From Bacteroidota bacterium (GTDB lineage Bacteria > Bacteroidota > Bacteroidia > Chitinophagales > Saprospiraceae), in assembly GCA_030147525.1 (NCBI GenBank), contig JASBVF010000009.1:1-45271 (forward strand): a DNA stretch of 45,271 nucleotides, in the 5' to 3' direction. The position numbers and the translations under genes are program-made. The notes below the pieces were generated by a model, which had not been told where the DNA came from, ran no database searches, and saw only the letters and a list, made by a program, of their open reading frames with translations. Positions 1 to 7,363 of the stretch are shown piece by piece. Positions within the stretch are counted from its first letter, which is position 1. Each line of letters begins with the position of its first letter.

Positions 1-33
1 TGCGTTCTTTGCGCTCCTAGGTGCTGTCGGCCG

Positions 34-59
34 CCCCCCCCCCCCCCCCCCCCCCCCCC
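34..59. repeat. C26 homopolymer tract
   Basis: An uninterrupted run of 26 C lies near the window edge, about 37 bp beyond the adaptor-gene stop. Pure tracts this long are rare in bacterial DNA. It may be an assembly or gap-closing artefact, or a slippage-prone tract. Nothing else in positions 1-96 could be assigned. Confidence 0.9.
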
Positions 60-96
60 ACTCCTCAAACAATTCAAACAAATATACCCTCAAACC

Positions 97-1290
97 TCAT
101 TCCTCCACTTCAATCCCGGCGCCCTGCGCCGAGACGTAGTACGCTCCCTTCACCACGATTTTCGCTGCCTCCGGCAATGACTCCGCAGGCTGCACGGCCA
201 CGTAACCGTCGGTAGCGCCCCCTCTCGTCACTTTCATTTTTTTGAAAAAACTGCCCTCGGCACTTTCTTTTTCAAGGATGAAAATAAAATCCTCGTCGCC
301 TTCCCGTACCACGGCCTCCTCGGGCAGGGCATTCGTTTCACCGGCATCCAACGTCGCAATGCGGGCTTCCAGGAAGGCGCCGTTCACGAAGTTCACCTGT
401 CCGGCCGGGTTGCCTTCGAGGCGGGCATGCACCCTCACGGCCCGCTTCTCCGGGTTCAGTACTTTGTCGATGCTGTAAATCGTGGCAGGGTAGGTCTTCG
501 AGGGGTCGGATGAGAAGGAAAGGCTCACTTGCTGGCTGTTTTTCACTTTTAAAATGTCTTTTTCAAACACCCACAAATCGGCGTGCAGCTGGCTCAGATC
601 AGTTACCTCGCAGACGGGCGTGCCCGGCAGTACGGCGGCGCCCACGTTCGAGTAAATGGCCGTCACGACGCCGTTCACCGGTGCGACGAGCGAGAGTTGG
701 GTACTCAGGTTGTCAGCAGAGAGTTTGTCCGGGTCGATCTGGTACTGGCGCAGCTTGGCAGCGAGTACCTGCCCGGACGTTTTGGCGGCCCGCAGGTCGG
801 CGTCGGCTTTTTGAAAATTCTTCAAAGCTGTGGCATCGGCATCCTTCAGCGACTTGTAGCGGTCGAACTCGGCCTGCAAGAAAACGAGTTGGTCTTTGTT
901 TTCCAAAAACTGCTGCTGCATGTCGAGCAGGTCGGGCTTGCGCACGGTGGCGAGTACCTGACCCTTACGCACGGTAGCGTTCAAGGTCGTTTTCAGGCTG
1001 GTAATAATTCCGTCGGAAAAGGCCGATACGTCCGCCGTGTGTTCATGGTGTACGACGAGTTCGGCATTGACCTGCAGCTCTTCCGAGATTTGTTTTTTGA
1101 TGAAACCACCGTAGCCGACCCCCGCCTGTTTCATCTGCTCCGGCGTGAGCAGGGCGAGGCCGTCCACGGTTGCCGGGGCCGTGTAGGTATGGTCGTGGCT
1201 ATGTCCGCCGTTTTCGTCGTGGGTATGGCCGGCATCACCGCAGGCCCAAAGCGTGAGCGAAATGAGGAAAAGGAAAATGGTATTTTTCAT
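97..1290 (-). CDS. heavy-metal RND efflux periplasmic adaptor, CzcB/CusB family
   Basis: Membrane-fusion protein of 397 aa that would bridge the inner-membrane RND pump and the outer-membrane channel for efflux of metal ions. I chose the start that gives a lipoprotein-type signal peptide (hydrophobic residues 4-16, Cys17). An in-frame codon 54 bp upstream would add a non-signal extension. Directly after Cys17 there is a His-rich stretch (HTHDENGGHSHDH, residues 22-34) that could bind metal. Next come a biotinyl-lipoyl-like half domain, an alpha-helical hairpin with heptad-like Leu/Gln/Ala around residues 115-185, and the second lipoyl half with the APVNGVV motif. The other efflux genes lie upstream on the same strand but are separated by the VapBC-like pair at 1384-1982. 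Family is secure; the metal is inferred from the pump motif. Confidence 0.9.
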   Translation of the reverse strand: MKNTIFLFLISLTLWACGDAGHTHDENGGHSHDHTYTAPATVDGLALLTPEQMKQAGVGYGGFIKKQISEELQVNAELVVHHEHTADVSAFSDGIITSLKTTLNATVRKGQVLATVRKPDLLDMQQQFLENKDQLVFLQAEFDRYKSLKDADATALKNFQKADADLRAAKTSGQVLAAKLRQYQIDPDKLSADNLSTQLSLVAPVNGVVTAIYSNVGAAVLPGTPVCEVTDLSQLHADLWVFEKDILKVKNSQQVSLSFSSDPSKTYPATIYSIDKVLNPEKRAVRVHARLEGNPAGQVNFVNGAFLEARIATLDAGETNALPEEAVVREGDEDFIFILEKESAEGSFFKKMKVTRGGATDGYVAVQPAESLPEAAKIVVKGAYYVSAQGAGIEVEE

Positions 1291-1361
1291 TGTAAAATGT
1301 TGATTGTCAAGTAAAAAAACTGGAAGCCCGGTTGAACCTTCCATTCGAAATTGTTTTTTTG

Positions 1362-1369
1362 TAAGTTTG
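1362..1369 (+). promoter_or_regulatory. Bacteroidota -7 box of the first VapBC-like pair
   Basis: TAAGTTTG matches TAnnTTTG and ends 14 nt before the antitoxin start. No convincing -33 TTG at the usual spacing was found. The core TAAGTTTGTA recurs at the second VapBC-like pair. Confidence 0.55.
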
Positions 1370-1383
1370 TAAAAAATAAAGCC

Positions 1384-1596
1384 ATGAGTGCAGAGTCAAT
1401 CAAATTGGAATTAATGGTTTGGATTGGGGAACTGACGGATAAGGTTTTGTTGAACAAGATTTACCTTTTCAAAAAAAAGGTGGAAAAACCTTCTCCTGCC
1501 AAGCGCCAACCGGGATGGGGTAAGGATATTTTTCTGTACGTAGCACCTGATTTTGATGACACCCCGGACGGGTTTTCAGATTACATGCCCGCCTGA
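1384..1596 (+). CDS. putative antitoxin with DUF2281-like C-terminus
   Basis: Protein of 70 aa, probably the antitoxin partner of the PIN toxin that follows. I chose ATG 1384 rather than the upstream in-frame start because it lies just after the TAAGTTTG box and gives a typical antitoxin length. The N-terminal half (MSAESIKLELMVWIGEL) is predicted helical. The acidic C-terminal tail DFDDTPDGFSDYM resembles the end of DUF2281-type proteins encoded upstream of PIN toxins. The stop overlaps the toxin start as TGATG, indicating translational coupling. The assignment rests mainly on this arrangement; the sequence itself is only weakly recognisable. Confidence 0.65.
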   Translation: MSAESIKLELMVWIGELTDKVLLNKIYLFKKKVEKPSPAKRQPGWGKDIFLYVAPDFDDTPDGFSDYMPA

Positions 1597-1982
1597 TGAA
1601 ATACCTTATTGACACCCACGTCCTCATCTGGCACGGCGAAAACAACCCCACCCTCAAGCCGTCCGTACTCAGTATTTTAAATGATCTCCAAAACGAAATC
1701 TTCGTCAGCCACGCCTCCCTTTGGGAAATCGCCATCAAAACCAGCCTCGGAAAGCTAAAACTGGGCTTTCCCATGACTCGACTTGAAAATGTTTTAATCG
1801 GAAATGGATTCACGCTTCTGGCTTTTGATTTTTCGCACTATGAATTTTTATCCAACCTGCCTTTCCATCACAATGACCCTTTCGACCGGATGATTATCGC
1901 CCAGTCTATGGCTGAAAATTTGGACATCATCACCCATGATGAAAAATTTAAGTTATATCCAGTCTCCATCGTCTGGACTTGA
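1596..1982 (+). CDS. PIN-domain ribonuclease toxin, VapC family
   Basis: Toxin of 128 aa, a full-length single PIN domain. The acidic metal-binding residues expected for a PIN nuclease are visible: D6 in LIDTHVLIW, E44 in LWEIAIK, D97 in NDPFDRMIIAQ and D115 in ITHDEKF. VapC proteins cleave RNA (often tRNA) when the antitoxin is lost. The gene is translationally coupled to 1384-1596. It runs against the efflux operon and ends only 6 bp from the stop of the TolC-type channel gene. Family assignment is secure; the RNA target is unknown. Confidence 0.9.
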   Translation: MKYLIDTHVLIWHGENNPTLKPSVLSILNDLQNEIFVSHASLWEIAIKTSLGKLKLGFPMTRLENVLIGNGFTLLAFDFSHYEFLSNLPFHHNDPFDRMIIAQSMAENLDIITHDEKFKLYPVSIVWT

Positions 1983-1988
1983 TTTTCT

Positions 1989-3197
1989 TTACTGCCCCGT
2001 CAGCGCCTCCAGTTCGATAATCACCTGATTCAGCCCCAACAAGTTTTCCAAATGCCGTAACTCGATGCCCTCCGCCTGCTCCAGCAGTTGCGCAAAATCG
2101 GCGTAGCTCAGTTCGCCCTGCGAGTAGTTCAGTTCGCCCGTGCGGAGCAATTCCGTAGCCAGCGATCTGCCCTCCGTGTTGTAGTAATCCAGTAAAATCA
2201 GGCACTTCTCCTGCTCGTGAAGCAGATGGCCGAGTTCTGTTTGCTGTTGCAGCAGCGTTTGGCGGTATTCGGCATTGGCGGCGGCGATGCCCACCTGTGC
2301 AGCCTCCGACTGCGCCCGCAATGACTTTCGAAACAGCGGCACATTCAGCCCCAGCTGCCAGCCGGGGTACACGTCACCGTTGCCGAGGTACTGCCCGAAC
2401 ACACCCGCCGAGGCAGTCGGGGTGAATTTTGCCCTGGCCGCCTCCTGCTCCGAGCGGGCTACTTCGACAGCACTTTTTCCAAACTTCGCCAGTGCCGAAG
2501 TGCGCAGCAGGGTAGTGTCAGCAATCGAAAATACTCCTTCGTGCAGCCGCTCCACGACGGGCTGCACAGGTTCGTCCAATCCCAGAATTTGACCCAGTAC
2601 GATGCGGTCGAATTCGATTTCATGCTGCACCGTTCGGGCATCGAGGCGGATTTGGGCGGCCTTGTCCTGCGCTGCCAGTTTTTCCGCCAGCGATACATCG
2701 CCGGCCTGGTAGCGCACGTCCGCTGCCCTGGCCACCCGCTGGTACACGCTGTCCAGGCGGTTGAACAGTGCAGCCTTGCCGTCGAGGTAACTGAGGTGAT
2801 GGTAAATATCCCGTATCTGCCGAACGATATCCTGCCGAACGATGCCCTGCCGTGCTTCGGCCTGAAGCTGGCGATTGGCATGCAGGTTTCGATTGGCCCG
2901 GGTCATTTTTCCCGAAGGAAAATTCTGCTGAATGCCCACGGTTGTCGTACCGAACAGCCCCAGATCCGGGTCGGCAGTAATGTTGTGGAAGAGCTGCGAA
3001 GGCTCCCACATCGCACCGGCGTTTTTCAAGACCTCCTGCTGGCGGATGTACTGGTTGGTGGCCTCCATCGCCGGGTGATTTTGGAGAGCGAGTTCGATCG
3101 CTTGCTGCTCGGTGAGGGGGATTTGGGCAGGCAATGCGAAGGCCATTTTTACCAAAAGAAAAACTGCAAGTATTTTTTTCATGAAATGACTTTTCAT
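1989..3197 (-). CDS. TolC-family outer-membrane efflux channel
   Basis: Outer-membrane factor of 402 aa, the exit duct of the RND metal-efflux complex. It has an N-terminal signal peptide (KKILAVFLLVKMAFALPAQ) followed by the two long helical OEP repeats (roughly residues 30-205 and 225-395), including TEQQAIELALQNHPAM at the start of the first repeat. An alternative start 15 bp inside (3182) gives a tighter signal peptide. The gene begins 16 bp after the CzcA-type pump stop, so the two are co-transcribed. Its stop nearly abuts the convergent vapC stop. Confidence 0.9.
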   Translation of the reverse strand: MKSHFMKKILAVFLLVKMAFALPAQIPLTEQQAIELALQNHPAMEATNQYIRQQEVLKNAGAMWEPSQLFHNITADPDLGLFGTTTVGIQQNFPSGKMTRANRNLHANRQLQAEARQGIVRQDIVRQIRDIYHHLSYLDGKAALFNRLDSVYQRVARAADVRYQAGDVSLAEKLAAQDKAAQIRLDARTVQHEIEFDRIVLGQILGLDEPVQPVVERLHEGVFSIADTTLLRTSALAKFGKSAVEVARSEQEAARAKFTPTASAGVFGQYLGNGDVYPGWQLGLNVPLFRKSLRAQSEAAQVGIAAANAEYRQTLLQQQTELGHLLHEQEKCLILLDYYNTEGRSLATELLRTGELNYSQGELSYADFAQLLEQAEGIELRHLENLLGLNQVIIELEALTGQ

Positions 3198-3213
3198 CTT
3201 TAAAATTGTTGGG

Positions 3214-6200
3214 TTACGCTGATTTTGTTTTCCTGAAAAATATCGAGTACAACACCGGCAACACCACCAGCGTCAGCAGTGTCGAAGTCACCAGTCCCCC
3301 GATGACCACCGTGGCAAGCGGCCGCTGCACTTCCGCTCCGGCTCCCTGCGACAAAGCCATCGGCAGAAAGCCCAGCGAGGCCACCGCTGCTGTCATCAGT
3401 ACCGGCCGCAGACGCACCATGGCGCCACGGGTAATCCGTTCCTGAATGTTGTCCACCCCTTCTTTTTCCAGTTGGTTGAAATAGGCAATGAGCACGATGC
3501 CGTTCAGCACCGCCACCCCGAACAGAGCGATGAAGCCCACCCCCGCCGAAATGGAGAACGGCATGTCCCGAAGTAACAGGGCAAACACGCCCCCGATAGC
3601 CGACATGGGGATAGCAGTAAATATTAAAATACTCTCTTTCAGTGAGTTAAATGCGAAATACAACAACCCGAAAATCAGCGCCAACGCCACCGGTACAGCG
3701 ATACTTAGCCTTGCCTTCGCCGCTTCCAGGTTTTCAAACTGCCCGCCAAAAGTGTAGTAGTAGCCGGCCGGCAATCTCAGTTTTTCACCCAAAACCTGCT
3801 GCACATCACGGATGGCGCTCTCCACGTCACGACCCCGCACGTTAGCACTCACGACGATACGGCGGCGGCCATCGTCCCGGCTGATTTGCGCAGCACCGGG
3901 GCGGTAGCTCACATCAGCTACTTCACTGAGCGGGATGAGCTGCCCGGTCGGAGTGGCGACGGGGAGTTGACGCACGTCCTCGATGTCGGCACGGTGGTCG
4001 GAGGCGAGGCGCACTACGAGGTCGAAGCGGCGCTCATCTTCGAAAATGGCCCCGGCTGCCATGCCTGCGAAAGCGGTGCGCAGCGCCTCGTTCACTTCCC
4101 TGACCGCCAGACCGTAACGGGCGATTTTGGTGTAGTCGTATCGGGCTACGATCTGCGGGAGCCCCTCGATTTGCTCCACTTTCAAATCCTCAAGGCCTGT
4201 CACATTTCGGATAATATCTTCCACACGGTGACCGGCACGGGCGAGGCTGTCGAGATTGTCACCGAAGATTTTCACTGCAATGTCCGAGCGCACGCCGGTC
4301 ATCATTTCATCGAAACGCATTTTGATGGGCTGCGTGAATTCGAAGGCCATGCCGGGCACTTCATACACCTTTTCCTGGATCATTTCGACGAGCTCCTCCT
4401 TCGTTTCCGCTTTTGTCCACTCGTCTTTTGGTTTTAGTAAAATGACGTTGTCGGCCGTCTCCGGCGCCATCGGGTCAGTCGGGATTTCGGCGGAGCCGAT
4501 TTTTGAAATGACCTGCTCTACCTCGTCCGGAAAGTTTTCCATGATGATTTTTTGCGCCAGCCGGTGGCTTTCCAGCGTTTGCGTGAGCGAGGTGCCGGGC
4601 TTACAGAAACCATGCATCATAATGTCGCCCTCATCGAGCGTGGGTATGAACTCGCCGCCCATGCGCAGGAACAGCCAGAAGCTCAGAGCAAACAAGGCTA
4701 GCGTAGCGCCGAGCACAGCTTTTTTTTGCTTCAAAGCGAGGTTGAGCGAAGGCAGATATAGTTTTTGAATAAAACCAATGATGCGATCGGCGAAAGTCAC
4801 TTCTGCCGTTATTTTTTTATTTAAAAATGCAGCACTTGCCGCCGGCACGTAGGTCAGCGAGAGCAACAATGCCCCGATGAGGGCAAAGCTCACTGTCTGC
4901 GCCATGGGCTTGAACATTTTACCTTCCACGCCCGTGAGGGATAAAATCGGCAGATAAACGATAAGGATGATGATGATGCCGAAGACGCTCGAGCGCATGA
5001 TTTTCGAGGCGGCGGTGCGTACGGAGTCGTCCATTTCAGCCTGCGAAAGCCGGATGGTGGCCAAACTGCCATCGGCCTGCTGTCGCCGCTGGTAAACCTT
5101 GCCGTGCAAAAAGTGCAGCGTCGCCTCCACAATGATGACTGCCCCATCCACGATCAACCCGAAGTCGATGGCGCCGAGAGACATGAGGTTGGCGCTGACG
5201 CCCGTGAGTTGCATCATGCCCAGGGCAAAGAGCATGGAAAGCGGGATGACCGAAGCGATGATGAGGCCTGCCCGGAAGTTGCCGACCAGCAGCACCAGCA
5301 CGAAAATAACGATGAGCGCCCCCTCAATCAGGTTGTTCCGGACGGTGGCGATGGTCCGGTTTACGAGTTTTTCACGATCCAAAAACGTGGTGATGGTGAC
5401 GCCTTCAGGCAGGGAAGACTGGATTTGGTCAATGCGCTCCTTCACACGTTGGATGACGTTTGCAGCGTTTTCGCCCTTGAGCATCATCACGATTCCGAGC
5501 ACGATTTCACCTTCGCCATTGTGGCTCACGGCGCCGTAGCGGAGGGCGCTGCCGATTTTCACCTCAGCGATGTCGCCGATGCGGATGGGCGTACCGCCTT
5601 CCGTTTTCACCACAATCTGCCGGATGTCATCCATGGATTTTGCCAACCCCTCGCTACGGATGAAATAGGCGTTGGCATTTTTTTCAATGTAGGCGCCGCC
5701 AGTGTTTTCGTTGGCATTTTCCAGCGCTGCGAATACCTCGCCGATGCCGATGTTGAAAGCTTTCAAGCGGGCGGGCGTGACGGCTACCTCGTATTGCTTC
5801 AGGTAGCCGCCGAAACTGTTCACCTCCACGACGCCGGGAGTGCCGGCGAGCTGGCGTTTCACAATCCAATCCTGGATGCTGCGTAATTCGATGGGCGAGT
5901 AGCGGTCTTCGTACCCGGGTTTTGGTTCGATGCGGTAGTGTAAAATTTCACCCAAACCGGTGGAGACGGGCGCCAATTCCGGTGTGCCGAAGCCGGTAGG
6001 GATTTGCTCTCCGGCAATTTTCAGCTTCTCGTTGACGAGTTGCCGGATGAGGTATTTGTCGATGTCCTCTTCGAATACGACCGTCACCACGCTCAGGCCG
6101 AAACGGCTGATGCTACGCAATTCGATGACGCCGGGAATGGTTCGAACGGCGTTTTCGATGGGGTAGGTCACGAACTGTTCTACCTCCTGCGTCGCCAGTG

Positions 6201-6363
6201 TGGGGCAGACGGTGAGCACCTGCGCCTGGTTGTTGGTGATGTCAGGGATGGCGTCGATGGGCAGCCGGGTGAATGAAATAGCACCCCAAACGACGAGGGC
6301 CAGCGTGCCCAGGGCGACGATGACTTTGTTTTTGATGGAAAACTGGATGATGCTGTCGAGCAT
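3214..6363 (-). CDS. heavy-metal efflux RND pump, CzcA-type
   Basis: Inner-membrane proton/cation antiporter of 1049 aa, the usual length for HME-RND pumps. It starts with MLDSIIQFSIKNK and shows two large periplasmic loops and two blocks of six membrane segments. TM4 carries the charged motif DFGLIVDGAVIIVE, with D400, D406 and E413 matching the proton-relay triad of CzcA. Copper/silver pumps such as CusA carry a different TM4 sequence, so a divalent cation (Zn, Co, Cd or Ni) is the likelier substrate; this is inference. It is the second gene of the minus-strand operon, 179 bp after the small His-rich protein gene and 16 bp before the channel gene. Confidence 0.95.
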   Translation of the reverse strand: MLDSIIQFSIKNKVIVALGTLALVVWGAISFTRLPIDAIPDITNNQAQVLTVCPTLATQEVEQFVTYPIENAVRTIPGVIELRSISRFGLSVVTVVFEEDIDKYLIRQLVNEKLKIAGEQIPTGFGTPELAPVSTGLGEILHYRIEPKPGYEDRYSPIELRSIQDWIVKRQLAGTPGVVEVNSFGGYLKQYEVAVTPARLKAFNIGIGEVFAALENANENTGGAYIEKNANAYFIRSEGLAKSMDDIRQIVVKTEGGTPIRIGDIAEVKIGSALRYGAVSHNGEGEIVLGIVMMLKGENAANVIQRVKERIDQIQSSLPEGVTITTFLDREKLVNRTIATVRNNLIEGALIVIFVLVLLVGNFRAGLIIASVIPLSMLFALGMMQLTGVSANLMSLGAIDFGLIVDGAVIIVEATLHFLHGKVYQRRQQADGSLATIRLSQAEMDDSVRTAASKIMRSSVFGIIIILIVYLPILSLTGVEGKMFKPMAQTVSFALIGALLLSLTYVPAASAAFLNKKITAEVTFADRIIGFIQKLYLPSLNLALKQKKAVLGATLALFALSFWLFLRMGGEFIPTLDEGDIMMHGFCKPGTSLTQTLESHRLAQKIIMENFPDEVEQVISKIGSAEIPTDPMAPETADNVILLKPKDEWTKAETKEELVEMIQEKVYEVPGMAFEFTQPIKMRFDEMMTGVRSDIAVKIFGDNLDSLARAGHRVEDIIRNVTGLEDLKVEQIEGLPQIVARYDYTKIARYGLAVREVNEALRTAFAGMAAGAIFEDERRFDLVVRLASDHRADIEDVRQLPVATPTGQLIPLSEVADVSYRPGAAQISRDDGRRRIVVSANVRGRDVESAIRDVQQVLGEKLRLPAGYYYTFGGQFENLEAAKARLSIAVPVALALIFGLLYFAFNSLKESILIFTAIPMSAIGGVFALLLRDMPFSISAGVGFIALFGVAVLNGIVLIAYFNQLEKEGVDNIQERITRGAMVRLRPVLMTAAVASLGFLPMALSQGAGAEVQRPLATVVIGGLVTSTLLTLVVLPVLYSIFFRKTKSA

Positions 6364-6367
6364 TTTT

Positions 6368-6544
6368 CGAGTGACGATTTACGAGTGACGATTTACGATT
6401 TTGGTGGCCCGGAAACGGGCGAAAGGAAGGTGGTGATTTACAAATCAGGATCTGCCAATACGCTAAACATCAGCTCGTTGAATCAAATTCAAATCGTGCG
6501 GGTAGCTAAAAAAATCGTAAATCCTAAGTCGTAAATCCCAAATC
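6368..6544. repeat. mirrored tandem-unit repeat, unit GATTTACGA
   Basis: The left arm (6368-6402) contains GAGTGACGATTTAC twice plus a partial copy. The right arm (6510-6544) carries the reverse complement (ATCGTAAATCCTAAGTCGTAAATC). The loop is about 107 nt and contains a small GCCCG-GAAA-CGGGC hairpin at 6407-6420. The right arm touches the stop codon of the small secreted protein and the left arm lies 5 bp before the czcA-type start, so it fills the gap inside the operon. Confidence 0.75.
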
Positions 6545-6935
6545 AGACAGTTCGAGGCGGCTGCCAGATGTCGTGGAAGAGCGTGAATTCGTAAGATTGA
6601 TCAGCGAAGAGGGGCTGAACGGCAACGGATACCTGCAAGTTCAGCGCAGCAAAAGCAACTGCTGGCAAAACCGCTATCGCCGGTGCATGAAGATGATGGC
6701 AGGAGTCTTTGCCCGGCAGGTTAGAGTGGTCGTGTGCTGAGCGATGCTGAGCGAATTCTTCGCCGTAGTGAATTTTAAAAAACTCCAGGAAGGTGAGTTC
6801 CGGCGTTTCGAGTTTGTGCTCCTGAAAGTGCTCGAGCAGCGATGACAATTTCGTCAATTCCTCCTGCGCCTGAACAGGCACGAGGGCACTGAACAGAAAA
6901 ACGGGAAGGAGTAATATGGCGATTGTTTTACGCAT
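6543..6935 (-). CDS. small secreted His/Cys-rich protein, first gene of the metal-efflux operon
   Basis: Protein of 130 aa that I cannot place in a named family. It has a clear signal peptide (residues 1-23, ending VQAQ). A cluster of possible metal ligands follows: H64, H68, H70, C79, H80, H81 and H83. The C-terminal part has a hydrophobic segment (AIAVLPAVAFAAL) and ends with HDIWQPPR. As first gene of the operon, with its own -7 box, it may sense, buffer or deliver the metal exported by the pump downstream. That role is inferred only from position and composition. Confidence 0.8.
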   Translation of the reverse strand: MRKTIAILLLPVFLFSALVPVQAQEELTKLSSLLEHFQEHKLETPELTFLEFFKIHYGEEFAQHRSAHDHSNLPGKDSCHHLHAPAIAVLPAVAFAALNLQVSVAVQPLFADQSYEFTLFHDIWQPPRTV

Positions 6936-6943
6936 GAAGGTTG

Positions 6944-6951
6944 CAAATATA
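6944..6951 (-). promoter_or_regulatory. -7 box for the metal-efflux operon
   Basis: On the minus strand TATATTTG matches TAnnTTTG exactly, 8 nt before the start codon of the first operon gene. Transcription would start almost at the ATG, giving a very short leader. No clear -33 TTG was found. Confidence 0.55.
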
Positions 6952-7018
6952 GTGAATTAAGAAAAAGCAGCCGTGATTTTTATTACTCGACAAATTAGTT
7001 TATCCCAGATTCTACACC

Positions 7019-7026
7019 TACCTTTG
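7019..7026 (+). promoter_or_regulatory. candidate -7 box for the helicase leader
   Basis: TACCTTTG matches TAnnTTTG. If used, the transcript would have an untranslated leader of about 330 nt before the helicase start at 7364. No good -33 element is visible, so this is tentative. Confidence 0.4.
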
Positions 7027-7363
7027 CGCCCGTTTTACACGAAGCCCTGTTAATCAAGGCTTTTTTATCAAAAATTTTAACCGTTTAAAAAGGTTTAGAC
7101 GGGGTTTGAAAAGGAAAATGCCCACTGCGGCATTGCGAATTGCGAGTAAAATGGCTACCGAAGAGCTTTAATGAACTGTATTAAATCCGCCTGAGTACTC
7201 GCCTGAACGTTGGTCTGAAAAATGACCGGAGAGCGTTCCCGACTTCTCAGATTAATACATTCTAAACCTGTTTTTCGGCAATTGGCTATTTGCTTTTAGT
7301 CATTGGCTTAAATTTTTTTGTGCCAATGAGCGGGCAGATTTTGCCTTCAAATTCGCAATTTTA
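7027..7363 (+). other. long leader/intergenic region before the DEAD-box helicase
   Basis: About 340 bases with no credible coding frame. It holds a terminator-like hairpin at 7042-7066, an A/T-rich stretch with GGTTT/AAACC-type pairings near 7075-7105, and short repeats of TTGGC near 7280-7310. Long structured leaders are known upstream of cold-inducible DEAD-box helicases, so this could be a regulatory 5' UTR. Confidence 0.4.
7042..7066 (+). terminator. terminator-like hairpin in the helicase leader
   Basis: AAGCCCTG pairs with CAAGGCTT around a five-base loop (one mismatch) and is followed immediately by a T run (TTTTTT). It lies about 300 nt before the helicase start, so it could act as an attenuator or as the end of an upstream transcript. 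Confidence 0.4.

Noticed and set aside
5104-5886. Plus-strand frame inside the CzcA-type pump gene
   Set aside because: Shadow of a conserved 1049-aa pump; His/Asp-rich reverse-strand composition and no motif.
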